A stretch of DNA of 8,879 nucleotides from Bdellovibrio sp. (GCA_019104905.1 JAHRXB010000027.1:1-8879); one strand, 5' to 3'; shown: positions 1 to 6,903, numbered from the stretch's first letter. A program made the numbers and translations. The notes: a model not told the origin generated them from the sequence alone.

Positions 1-1793
1 TCTGCGGGGCAGGGGAGTTGATAGTGGAAGGTCATATCGTTTTTCCAGTGGTAACATCTTTTGTTGTTAAAATCGCGAATATTGAAAACCACGGCCCAGG
101 AACCTTCAAACCACACCGACTGACCAAGATGGAAGATGCTGGCGCCCTCGGAAAACTCCTGAGGACGAAGCAGGGAGCGACCTAAAAACTCCGGCGCGAC
201 AGAGCCCGTCAGATCCGCAATGGTGGCGCCGACATCATTTTGAGAATAAGCTCCCGGCAGGATCTTATCGGCAAAAGGCGCTGTGCTTTTGTGAGATGAA
301 TGAACGCGGTGATATTTCATCAAAAAAGGAATGGAGTAGTGTTCGAAAATTCCATCGGCAGCAAAGCTGGTATGATCAGAAAGCACCACAAAGAGCCAGT
401 CTTTCTTCCATTTGCGTTTTTGCAGGGCCTCGTAGAAATCTCGCAACTCTTTATCTGCATGATGAGTGACGCTGAGATGTAAAGTGGATTGATTTTCGTC
501 GCCAAAGGCAGGGCGAACTCCCTGCGGTAATGCCAAGTCGTGAGTGGTGTTGGTATTGAGGCCAATAAGCAAGGGCTCTGGCATGTGGTCCATTCGTTCT
601 ATGGCGAATTTATAAAGATCTTGATCGAAAACACCCCAGGCATTTTGTTCGATCGTTTGCCAATGAGGAATTTCCCGTTTGCCATAGGACTCTTGGAAGC
701 CCGTTTTCAAAGCTAAAAGACCGACGCCGCTGGTAAATTGGTCAGAACCTTGGAAGAACGCGGAACTGTAGCCTTTCTTGGTTAGTAACTGAGGGAAACA
801 AGTGAAGTCTTTGTTTTCAATTTCAGAAAACATAATACTTTTTCCCGGTGGATTGGGGCGGCTGCAGAGGGTCGCAAAAAGACCTTCGGTGGTACGATGG
901 CCTCCGGCCAGCATCAGATCCGTGCTAAGAGAATTTTTGCGAAGAGAATTAAAAAAAGGAAGGACCTCAGTCTCTCCCACTTTTTTATCAACATAAACTC
1001 CAGGCCAGCCTTCGACAAAAACAATGACGATGTTGCCGTCGAAAGTGCCCAAAGGTTTAGGAATGCCTCTTAGCGATTTCCATTTTTTAAAGATCTCTTC
1101 ACTGGGAATATTTTCCGGCACGAAGATGGTTTCTTTGCTGGATTTTTTTCCGGCAAAAGAGGCCCAAAGAATTCCGTAGGCACCATTCATCGCCAAGGTG
1201 GCCCCTTTACTGCCACCCCCGGCGCGATAGGCCCAAGAAGGGTCTTGCGGAATCCCCTCAAAACCACGCGCGAAAATGACACTTATGGCGAGAGTAAAAA
1301 AGAGAGCCAGGCCGCGCTTAAAAAAACCTTGCACCGGCTTATAGTGAGGAGTGAAAAACTTGCTGACAAAAGAGGCTCCGAGGAACGCAAATAAGAACTG
1401 AAGCCAATATTGCTTAAGAAGTCCTCCGAAAGAACCTTGAATGGTAAAGAGGTTGTAAACCTCATAGGAAATATGTCGTCCGGATTCCTTTGCGTAAAGG
1501 GCGTCGACGGTCACAAGAATCGTGTAGGTCAATAAGAACAAAAAGTTAAGACGTGAGTAGGTCTTGGTTGAAAAACCAAAAAGCAAAGAGCTTCCATAAA
1601 GAAGTAGATAGAAAAAACTTCCGATGGCGAGATCAAAATGCCAGCCGTACAAAAACGGTCCCAAGGTGTTAGCAAAGCTTTCGGGCGCAGAAAAATCCCA
1701 AAGATTCAGATAAAGAGCGACGAAGGACCGCATTACCAGACCGAGGATAACAAGGCGAGATAGATAACGAGCAGATGAAACAAGGAAAGACAT
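1..1793 (-). CDS. LTA-synthase-type membrane sulfatase/phosphotransferase, partial (C-terminus off the left edge)
   Basis: Reading down from an ATG at 1793, the frame stays open for 597 codons to the window edge. Five hydrophobic segments lie near residues 11-29, 51-72, 82-98, 126-145 and 160-175. After a linker, an extracytoplasmic alkaline-phosphatase/sulfatase fold starts near residue 253. This is the layout of LtaS-family enzymes. Motifs seen: VFVEGWPG (E261, metal ligand), GGHRTTEG (T301, catalytic nucleophile position), NTTHDL (H418) and LSDHTSF (D473-H474, metal pair). Spacing is close to LtaS E255/T300/H416/D475-H476. The LtaS substrate arginine (R356) has no obvious counterpart. Family members transfer phosphoglycerol or phosphoethanolamine to envelope polymers or lipids; the substrate here is unknown and true lipoteichoic acid is unlikely in a Gram-negative. 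The ATG is the first possible start after an in-frame TAA, but no ribosome site precedes it. The family call is firm; the reaction is inferred. Confidence 0.88.
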   Translation of the reverse strand, partial: MSFLVSSARYLSRLVILGLVMRSFVALYLNLWDFSAPESFANTLGPFLYGWHFDLAIGSFFYLLLYGSSLLFGFSTKTYSRLNFLFLLTYTILVTVDALYAKESGRHISYEVYNLFTIQGSFGGLLKQYWLQFLFAFLGASFVSKFFTPHYKPVQGFFKRGLALFFTLAISVIFARGFEGIPQDPSWAYRAGGGSKGATLAMNGAYGILWASFAGKKSSKETIFVPENIPSEEIFKKWKSLRGIPKPLGTFDGNIVIVFVEGWPGVYVDKKVGETEVLPFFNSLRKNSLSTDLMLAGGHRTTEGLFATLCSRPNPPGKSIMFSEIENKDFTCFPQLLTKKGYSSAFFQGSDQFTSGVGLLALKTGFQESYGKREIPHWQTIEQNAWGVFDQDLYKFAIERMDHMPEPLLIGLNTNTTHDLALPQGVRPAFGDENQSTLHLSVTHHADKELRDFYEALQKRKWKKDWLFVVLSDHTSFAADGIFEHYSIPFLMKYHRVHSSHKSTAPFADKILPGAYSQNDVGATIADLTGSVAPEFLGRSLLRPQEFSEGASIFHLGQSVWFEGSWAVVFNIRDFNNKRCYHWKNDMTFHYQLPCPA

Positions 1794-1817
1794 AGGGTCA
1801 CATTAAACGAGAAAAAT

Positions 1818-1847
1818 AAAAAAGCCCACTGGGAAGTGGGCTTTTTT
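1818..1847 (-). terminator. Intrinsic terminator of the OPA-type transporter gene
   Basis: GCCCACT (1824-1830) pairs with AGTGGGC (1835-1841) around a GGGA loop, and the stem is extended by A and T runs on either side (1818-1823 with 1842-1847). Read on the minus strand it starts 23 bases after the transporter stop codon and ends in a T-rich tract. The plus strand also ends in eight Ts, so it could work both ways. It ends only 24 bases before the start of the sulfatase gene. Confidence 0.9.
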
Positions 1848-1870
1848 TTGATTTCACAAGTTTGGAGCTT

Positions 1871-3421
1871 CTAGTTTGGCACTCCGGCAGGATCTGTCGT
1901 AGAGGAGGCTGTTGTCGAAGCCCCTTTTCCTTGGGCTTTGATTTCTGCCTTTTCAACTTCGAGGATATACTTTTTGGTTGCGGCTGGAAGTTCATTCCAC
2001 ATTCTGATTGAAAGGAATAAACCCATTCCCGCGAACGGCAAAAGGAACAAAGGCCAATAGTGCCAATCTTTGTGAGCCAAGTAGCCGATCGCCAAAGACT
2101 GAATACCACTTCCCAAGTAAACGCATCCATCGACGATGCCTGAGGCTGTCGCTGTCATCTTTTTACCGCCAAAGTCCGCGGCTGCGGTTCCTGACATCAA
2201 AGAGTGAACTCCGATAACTGCCAAAGTGATCATGATGGCTGCAATCCCCAAAACCGTAGGGTTTCTCATAAGAGAGAAGGCCATGATAATTAAAAGAATA
2301 ATCATAAGGGCATTGTTCAATGCGGCGGGAGGTCCTCGGCGAGAATTGAACACGCGGTCAGAAATGATTCCCGACATGAATCCGCCAAAGATTCCGGTCA
2401 AACACAGCAGAAGTCCCCAGTTTTTAATAAAGAACTCTGAGCCTTCGTAAAAAGAAACATCGGTATTTTTCATTTCGTGAGCAAAAACCAGATACCATTG
2501 CATGATGCCGTTACGAAGAACCCCGGAAGTAAAGTCCACCAAGGCAATCGTGATCATCACGGGATTTGTGAAGATCTTCTTCAACATGAAGCCGATTGAG
2601 ATATCCAACTTTTCATCATCGTCTGTTGAAGACGCGTCCGCCGTGTCGAAGTCATCGAAGTTGGCTTCTTTAGGAGAGTCCTTCAAAAGAACCATGTCGA
2701 TGAGAGCCCAGCAAATGAGCAAGAACGCGGGGATGGTGAAAACCAACCAAGTCGCATTCGTTGTTCCGGTATCAATAGCAAAGATGTGTTGAATGAAGTT
2801 TTGGAAGGCGGTTTTTGTCCCTTCAATTTGAAGTTTGGATGCCTCCACAATCGCTTGCCCCCAGTCGAAGGCGAAGTAGACCCCGAAAGAAATCAAAGTC
2901 CCGAAGATGGCGCCGAAAACGCCGCGCTCTCGTACGTGGAACCAATAGGCCTTGACCTTAATGATCGAAACCGCACCATAACTTTGGAAGAACATATTGA
3001 GTGCGAAAAGAACCGAGAACGCCAAGACCATGTTCGTTTTAAGGCGACCCATGAGGTATAGATAGGTGACTCCACCCATTAGAAGATTCATGACCGCAGA
3101 GCCAAGAGCGGCGATGATGATCCCCTTTTTTCCCCCAATTTTATCGACGATCGGGCCATTGAGAAGGAAAGAGAATCCATAGGTGATGGTTCCAGCCGCG
3201 AAAATAAGACCGAACTGCTCTTTGGTCATCATGTCGCCCAGAGCATTCTTTGATACGTTCAGGTTGTAACGACCCATATAGAGGAAGGCGTAGGTCATGC
3301 CGAGAGGGAACCAGTTCACGAAACGGCGGATCATGAATTTGCGCGTGTGACCTAAAGGGTTGTTCTTAAAGTACAGGGTAATCACCGCTGCAAGACATAA
3401 GCTGACCAGCAATAGCGCCAT
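1871..3421 (-). CDS. MFS transporter, organophosphate:phosphate antiporter (OPA) family, GlpT/UhpT-like
   Basis: A 516-residue inner-membrane carrier. Members exchange inorganic phosphate for phosphorylated sugars or glycerol-3-phosphate. Seen here: MGRYNLNVSKNAL with R51 and GVLRNGIMQWY with R303. These match the two phosphate-binding arginines of GlpT (R45, R269), one per half. The loop GPIVDKIGGKKG (residues 89-100) is the MFS motif A. About twelve membrane segments follow in two halves, split by an acidic loop (about 250-272). A further hydrophobic segment (1-18) precedes the usual first helix, and the tail (about 497-516) is low in complexity and rich in Ser/Thr. The start is set by GGAGG 4 bases upstream. 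The gene stands alone, is divergent from the fumarase gene, and is closed by its own terminator. The family is clear from the paired arginines; the substrate cannot be read. A UhpC-like sensor is possible but no two-component genes are adjacent. Confidence 0.88.
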   Translation of the reverse strand: MALLLVSLCLAAVITLYFKNNPLGHTRKFMIRRFVNWFPLGMTYAFLYMGRYNLNVSKNALGDMMTKEQFGLIFAAGTITYGFSFLLNGPIVDKIGGKKGIIIAALGSAVMNLLMGGVTYLYLMGRLKTNMVLAFSVLFALNMFFQSYGAVSIIKVKAYWFHVRERGVFGAIFGTLISFGVYFAFDWGQAIVEASKLQIEGTKTAFQNFIQHIFAIDTGTTNATWLVFTIPAFLLICWALIDMVLLKDSPKEANFDDFDTADASSTDDDEKLDISIGFMLKKIFTNPVMITIALVDFTSGVLRNGIMQWYLVFAHEMKNTDVSFYEGSEFFIKNWGLLLCLTGIFGGFMSGIISDRVFNSRRGPPAALNNALMIILLIIMAFSLMRNPTVLGIAAIMITLAVIGVHSLMSGTAAADFGGKKMTATASGIVDGCVYLGSGIQSLAIGYLAHKDWHYWPLFLLPFAGMGLFLSIRMWNELPAATKKYILEVEKAEIKAQGKGASTTASSTTDPAGVPN

Positions 3422-3425
3422 GGAG

Positions 3426-3430
3426 CCTCC
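3426..3430 (-). promoter_or_regulatory. Ribosome binding site of the OPA-type transporter gene
   Basis: The minus strand reads GGAGG, then CTCC, then the ATG ending at 3421. The 4-base spacing is short, but the match is perfect and decides the start, which includes the extra N-terminal hydrophobic segment. Confidence 0.7.
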
Positions 3431-3608
3431 AGTAGAAAATTTCCGAGAAGCTAATAGAAAAATGAGAACTTGGCAATCTAAAGAGCCGTCGAATTGCTCT
3501 GTGAATTTTTAGGATTGTGTTAAGGAGATGGAGATCCTTTTCTACAGTGAGTTTCCCTTGGAAAAGGGGCGTGGTACGCTGCAAAATCTTCATAGATTGG
3601 CGCTCAAA

Positions 3609-3640
3609 TTGTGTTTATTCGGGGCGGATTTATGTATAAG
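3609..3640 (+). promoter_or_regulatory. Weak promoter candidate for the fumarase leader
   Basis: TTGTGT at 3609-3614 is followed by overlapping TATGTA (3631-3636, 16-base spacing) and TATAAG (3635-3640, 20-base spacing). TATAAG matches the -10 consensus at five of six positions, but neither spacing gives a good pair. If used, the fumarase transcript would have a leader of about 240 bases that includes the structured element. Confidence 0.22.
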
Positions 3641-3709
3641 CAAAACTTATGGAAAGTCTAAATATTATCTGTTTGTGCTTATGGGTCCAGGGCGATATGT
3701 TGGGTTTCA

Positions 3710-3734
3710 GAAGGAGACAATGAAAAACTCCTTC
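3710..3734 (+). repeat. Inverted repeat/hairpin upstream of the structured element
   Basis: GAAGGAG (3710-3716) is complementary to CTCCTTC (3728-3734) with an 11-base loop. No T run follows on the plus strand, so it is not an intrinsic terminator there. It could be part of a folded leader. The GGAG in its left arm resembles a ribosome site but no supported gene follows. Confidence 0.5.
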
Positions 3735-3737
3735 GAC

Positions 3738-3852
3738 CCTCGGTAGGTCCCTGACCACCTCTCTTACGCGGAGAGCGCCCGGTCCCCAAAAATGCCGTGA
3801 TCACGGCTCAAAAGATCCCATCAAAAAGCCCACCTAACACACCTTACCGAGG
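3738..3852 (+). ncRNA. Candidate structured RNA or cis-regulatory leader upstream of fumarase
   Basis: CCTCGGTAGGT (3738-3748) pairs with ACCTTACCGAGG (3841-3852) in 11 Watson-Crick pairs with a single bulged T, closing a 115-base element. Inside are a CTCTC/GAGAG hairpin (3759-3763 with 3771-3775) and a perfect palindrome (3794-3807). The right arm ends 38 bases before the fumarase start, so a riboswitch or attenuator-like leader on the plus strand is the simplest idea. A stand-alone small RNA is possible, including a 6S-like rod, but no U-run terminator follows 3852. I did not recognise the conserved cores of SRP RNA, tmRNA, tRNA or the common riboswitches. The strand is inferred from the neighbouring gene. 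Confidence 0.4.
3794..3807. repeat. Perfect 14-bp palindrome inside the fumarase leader
   Basis: GCCGTGATCACGGC is fully self-complementary. In RNA it can form a hairpin with a GAUC loop; in DNA it is a symmetric site of the kind bound by dimeric repressors or activators. It lies 84 bases before the fumarase start codon. Confidence 0.6.
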
Positions 3853-3875
3853 ATTGCGCGCGGAAACGACGCAAT
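3853..3875 (+). repeat. Hairpin just ahead of the fumarase start
   Basis: ATTGCG (3853-3858) pairs with CGCAAT (3870-3875) across an 11-base loop. It follows the right arm of the larger stem directly and ends 15 bases before the start codon, where a ribosome site would normally lie. It could limit ribosome access or stack on the larger element. Confidence 0.4.
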
Positions 3876-3890
3876 GCTACTTTCAATGGC

Positions 3891-5507
3891 ATGTCATTTA
3901 AATATTCTCCACTCTACGAAAAGCAAAAAGATAACACTCAATATAAAAAGATCTCTTCCGATCATGTGCGCGTTGAAAAATGGGGAGACAAAGAGGTTTT
4001 GGTGATTGCGCCAGAAGCTCTGGAACTGGTGGCCCAGGAAGCCCTGAGCGATGTGTCTCATCTCTTACGTCCTGCGCACTTGGAAAAATTGGAAAAAATT
4101 CTTAAAGATCCCGAGGCATCTCCGAATGACCGCTTTGTTGCGGTGGATCTTTTGAAGAATGCGATCATCGCTGCGCAAATGGAATTCCCATCGTGCCAAG
4201 ATACGGGAACGGCGATCGTCGTCGGGAAAAAAGGGGAAAGAGTTTTTACCGGAATCGATGATAAAGAATTTCTTTCTAAAGGAATTTTTAATACCTATCA
4301 AAAAAGAAATCTGCGTTTTTCTCAGATGGCGCCACTCTCCTTCTTTGAAGAAAAAAACACAGGGACCAACCTGCCTGCGCAGATCGACATCTATGCGGAT
4401 CCGGGGGATGAATATCATTTCTTGTTCTTGGCAAAAGGTGGAGGCAGCGCCAATAAGTCGTACCTCTATCAAAAAACCAAGGCTGTGTTGAATCCAGACG
4501 GATTTGAAAAGTTCGTGCGTGAGACTTTAAATTCCTTGGGGACGGCGGCGTGCCCTCCTTATCATTTGGCGTTCTGTGTGGGGGGAACTTCCGCAGAGGA
4601 AACTTTGAAAATCGTGAAGTATGCCTCTGCCGGTTACCTCGATGGACTGCCCACTTCGGGAAGTGACAGTGGTCGCGCCTATCGGGATCTTGAAATGGAA
4701 AAACAAGTTGAGCAGTGGGCGCGCGAAACGGGGATCGGTGCACAATTCGGGGGTAAATACTTCGTGCATGACGTGCGTGTGATTCGTCTGCCTCGCCATG
4801 GTGCAAGCTGCCCGATTGGTGTGGGTGTGAGTTGCTCTGCGGATCGCAACATTAAAGGTAAAATCACTCGTGAAGGAATTTTCCTAGAGCAGTTAGAACT
4901 TCACCCTGAGCAATATCTTCCGAATCATCTTCAGGATGCGGGGGCGCAGGCAATTGAGATTGATTTGAATAAACCTATTCAAGAAACTTTGAAAGTTTTG
5001 TCTCAGCAAAAAGTAGCAACTCGCGTGATGCTCAACGGTCCTATGATCGTGGCTCGTGATATTGCCCATGCTAAGCTCAAAGAAAAAGTCGATCGCGGTG
5101 AAGGGGTGCCTGACTACTTTAAGAACTATGCCGTCTATTATGCGGGTCCAGCAAAAACTCCGAAAGGTTATGCTTCGGGTTCTTTTGGGCCGACCACCAG
5201 CGAGCGTATGGATCCTTACGTTGGAACCTTCCAAAGCATGGGGGCTTCGATGATTATGTTGGGTAAAGGCAATCGCAGCCCTCAAGTCACAGAGGCCTGC
5301 AAACAATACGGCGGATTTTATTTGGGTTCGATCGGGGGCCCTGCCGCGCGATTGGGTAAAGAATGTATCACGAAAGTGGAAGTTCTGGATTTCCCAGAGT
5401 TGGGTATGGAGTCCGTTTGGAAGATTGAAGTAAAAGACTTCCCAGCGTTCATTATCGTGGACGATAAAGGGAACGACTTTTTTAAGTCGTTCATTCGTAA
5501 GCTATAA
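3891..5507 (+). CDS. fumA: Fumarate hydratase, class I (4Fe-4S)
   Basis: A 538-residue cytoplasmic TCA-cycle enzyme that interconverts fumarate and L-malate. It is collinear with E. coli FumA/FumB (about 548 residues) from the N-terminal LY..K.D.T.Y segment to the C-terminal DDKGNDFF. The three cluster cysteines are present: C102 in [11 protein letters not shown]221 in GTAACPPYH and C315 in [11 protein letters not shown], matching FumA C105/C224/C318 with a constant offset of three. Other family blocks seen: [54 protein letters not shown] and GSIGGPAA. The N-terminal fumarase domain spans about residues 12-290 and the C-terminal swivelling beta domain about 330-538. The start is the only ATG in frame after an upstream TGA, and no ribosome site precedes it. 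The enzyme should be oxygen- and iron-sensitive. Its stop lies 2 bases from the stop of the convergent permease gene. Confidence 0.97.
   Translation: MSFKYSPLYEKQKDNTQYKKISSDHVRVEKWGDKEVLVIAPEALELVAQEALSDVSHLLRPAHLEKLEKILKDPEASPNDRFVAVDLLKNAIIAAQMEFPSCQDTGTAIVVGKKGERVFTGIDDKEFLSKGIFNTYQKRNLRFSQMAPLSFFEEKNTGTNLPAQIDIYADPGDEYHFLFLAKGGGSANKSYLYQKTKAVLNPDGFEKFVRETLNSLGTAACPPYHLAFCVGGTSAEETLKIVKYASAGYLDGLPTSGSDSGRAYRDLEMEKQVEQWARETGIGAQFGGKYFVHDVRVIRLPRHGASCPIGVGVSCSADRNIKGKITREGIFLEQLELHPEQYLPNHLQDAGAQAIEIDLNKPIQETLKVLSQQKVATRVMLNGPMIVARDIAHAKLKEKVDRGEGVPDYFKNYAVYYAGPAKTPKGYASGSFGPTTSERMDPYVGTFQSMGASMIMLGKGNRSPQVTEACKQYGGFYLGSIGGPAARLGKECITKVEVLDFPELGMESVWKIEVKDFPAFIIVDDKGNDFFKSFIRKL
5471..5492. 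repeat. Perfect 9-bp inverted repeat at the convergent 3' ends
   Basis: GAACGACTT (5471-5479) and AAGTCGTTC (5484-5492) surround a TTTT loop. The repeat sits in the last codons of fumarase and 18 bases beyond the permease stop on the minus strand. No T run follows on either strand, so it is not a standard intrinsic terminator. It may be a 3'-end stem or help end the minus-strand transcript. Confidence 0.6.
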
Positions 5508-5509
5508 GG

Positions 5510-6547
5510 TTAGCGTTCTTTCAATAAGAGCGGGCTGATCCCCACAAACAGATTCATAATCACCGGGCCGACTAAAAGGCCCGGAAGTCCAAGCATGATA
5601 ATGGCTCCCACGACACAGGTGAAGGCGACGATCGGGGAGATTTTATTTTCCCCGCCAACCATAAAGGGTTTGATCACATTATCAATACTTCCTGCGACAG
5701 TGGCAACCACAGCCATTCCAATCGCAGGGCCCGTTCGATCTCCGAGAAAGGCCAGCAAGGCAAGAAGATAGCCCATTGGGGCAGCACCAATGACGGGAAT
5801 GAATGACACAAAAAAAGTGATAGTCAGAATCAGCCAGAAGTCGCCTTCGCCGAAGATAAGACTGCCAAGCCCGATGATACCTGCTTGAATCAATCCAACG
5901 ACCAAAGTTGAAAATAAAGTTACGGAGCAACTTTTTTTAAAAACAAGAATCAACGTCTCTGTCATTTCCTTATTAAAGGGACTGTAAGTAAGAGTGAAGT
6001 CTTTCACTTTTGATGCCTTTGTCAGCAACAAGGCCAAAACAATCATAAAGACAAAACTGGCAAGAAGGATCGCCGGGAGCTGTGCCAGGAAATGGCTGGA
6101 GTAAGCGATGACGATTTCGCCTGTTTTCTTAAGAATGTTTTCCAAAATTCCGCGCGCGGGTGTTGCTAGGTCTGCCCCCGTCCAGTGGGAGAGTTTTTGT
6201 AGACCATTAAGGACAAAGTCTTTCAGTGCGTGGATTTGTGCGATGATACGATCTGTTTCTAAGGTTTGAGGTTCATTGATATGCATGACGATTCGATAGA
6301 TGGCTAAAGACAAAGGGATCCAGAACAGCGCTAGTCCCGCCAATAGGGTCAGTCCAACCCAAATACCGTGATTCATTTTAAATTTTTTATTTAGGGAGAT
6401 GATGACGTCATTGAGGCCTAAAGCAAAAATACCAGCTAACGTCAGAGGTATCAAAAAAGGGCCATTGATAAAAACAAAGGCCGTCAGCAGGACACCAAAC
6501 AATAACCAGCGAATCAGGGGCCCTTTTGTTTTCAGACTCTCGATCAT
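5510..6547 (-). CDS. AI-2E/PerM-family (UPF0118) transporter
   Basis: A 345-residue integral inner-membrane protein, typical in length for the family. Hydrophobic segments lie near residues 11-28, 31-49, 62-88, 153-175, 205-232, 236-267, 272-286 and 303-337. A soluble stretch sits at about 90-150. The family signature is in the second half: SFIPVIGAAPMGYLLAL (248-264), then N290-VIKPFMVGG, then SPIVAFTCVVGAIIMLGLPG and the ending GPVIMNLF. Members export autoinducer-2 (TqsA), act as sodium/proton antiporters, or have unknown cargo, so the substrate cannot be named. The ATG is the first start after an in-frame TAA. Only a weak AAGG lies 11 bases upstream, overlapping the end of the preceding gene, so translation may be coupled to it. 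The 13-base gap suggests an operon with the small exported protein. Confidence 0.9.
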   Translation of the reverse strand: MIESLKTKGPLIRWLLFGVLLTAFVFINGPFLIPLTLAGIFALGLNDVIISLNKKFKMNHGIWVGLTLLAGLALFWIPLSLAIYRIVMHINEPQTLETDRIIAQIHALKDFVLNGLQKLSHWTGADLATPARGILENILKKTGEIVIAYSSHFLAQLPAILLASFVFMIVLALLLTKASKVKDFTLTYSPFNKEMTETLILVFKKSCSVTLFSTLVVGLIQAGIIGLGSLIFGEGDFWLILTITFFVSFIPVIGAAPMGYLLALLAFLGDRTGPAIGMAVVATVAGSIDNVIKPFMVGGENKISPIVAFTCVVGAIIMLGLPGLLVGPVIMNLFVGISPLLLKER

Positions 6548-6560
6548 GATGTTTTAAACC

Positions 6561-6893
6561 TTAATCATTCACTTCGCACTGCATGCGCGCTTCGGAACGG
6601 CAGTAAACCCAGGTTCCGTCGTGGTTTGGCGGAAGATAGCTAGGATTGCAGGTGGTATAAAGAGAGGTCGTGTAAGTAAGGGCCCGCCCTCGGTAAGACA
6701 TTTCACAACTCCAGCGAGCGTCTCTTTCAGCGTCTGATTCCGCACGGCGTTTGGCATTGTCGAGGCAGAAAAAACCGCTGTTGGCATTGCAGTAGGTATT
6801 TTCAGTTGCTTGGCCACTGACATAGACGGTGCGATACGCCAAAGCGCTGAATGACAAAAGGAACGTCGTAATTGCAATTAAGAGTTTAACCAT
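6561..6893 (-). CDS. Small exported Cys-rich protein, unknown function
   Basis: A 110-residue protein whose family I do not recognise. It begins MVKLLIAITTFLLSFSALA, a typical Sec signal peptide with a likely cut after A19. The mature chain of about 91 residues has six cysteines (C35, C43, C63, C82, C98, C106) and many aromatic and charged residues. An even number of cysteines in an exported protein suggests up to three disulfides in the periplasm or outside the cell. The frame can be read from a GTG at 6905, but that would leave no room for a ribosome site and put GGAGG inside the gene. The ATG at 6893 has GGGAGG 4 bases upstream and starts directly with the signal peptide, so it is preferred. 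The gene lies 79 bases after the PilZ gene and 13 bases before the permease gene. Its composition resembles that of its neighbours. Confidence 0.78.
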   Translation of the reverse strand: MVKLLIAITTFLLSFSALAYRTVYVSGQATENTYCNANSGFFCLDNAKRRAESDAERDARWSCEMSYRGRALTYTTSLYTTCNPSYLPPNHDGTWVYCRSEARMQCEVND

Positions 6894-6897
6894 AAAG

Positions 6898-6903
6898 CCT
6901 CCC
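6898..6903 (-). promoter_or_regulatory. Ribosome binding site of the small exported protein
   Basis: The minus strand reads GGGAGG, CTTT, then ATG ending at 6893. This site supports the ATG over the GTG 12 bases upstream and places the signal peptide at the extreme N-terminus. Confidence 0.65.

Larger units (their letters stand above)
3422..3890. other. 469-base divergent intergenic region with a structured right half
   Basis: The region lies between the transporter (minus) and fumarase (plus) starts. Bases 3431-3700 are AT-rich and should hold both promoters; no hexamer pair is convincing for the transporter. ATAAG/CTTAT motifs recur at 3636-3640, 3646-3650 and 3678-3682. Bases 3701-3880 are richer in GC and packed with inverted repeats, listed separately. 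A 72-codon plus-strand open frame (3528-3746) was not accepted as a gene. Confidence 0.6.

Noticed and set aside
3536..3567. CCTTTTC/GAAAAGG inverted repeat in the intergenic region
   Set aside because: An 18-base loop and low-complexity arms, with an overlapping alternative pairing (TTTCC/GGAAA), make chance likely.
3528..3746. 72-codon plus-strand open frame in the intergenic region
   Set aside because: AAGGAG abuts the ATG with no spacer, the protein resembles nothing I recognise, and its end overlaps the inverted-repeat region. Probably a chance frame, though transcription data could reopen it.
3738..3852. SRP RNA, tmRNA or tRNA identity for the structured element
   Set aside because: The GGAA-type SRP apical core, the tmRNA tag and tRNA-like ends, and a T-loop sequence were all not found. 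A 6S-like RNA is neither supported nor excluded by eye.
4288..4806. 172-codon minus-strand frame opposite fumarase, and other frames in 4065-5306
   Set aside because: All overlap the conserved fumarase coding sequence in other frames, have no ribosome sites, and give low-complexity His/Arg-rich translations.
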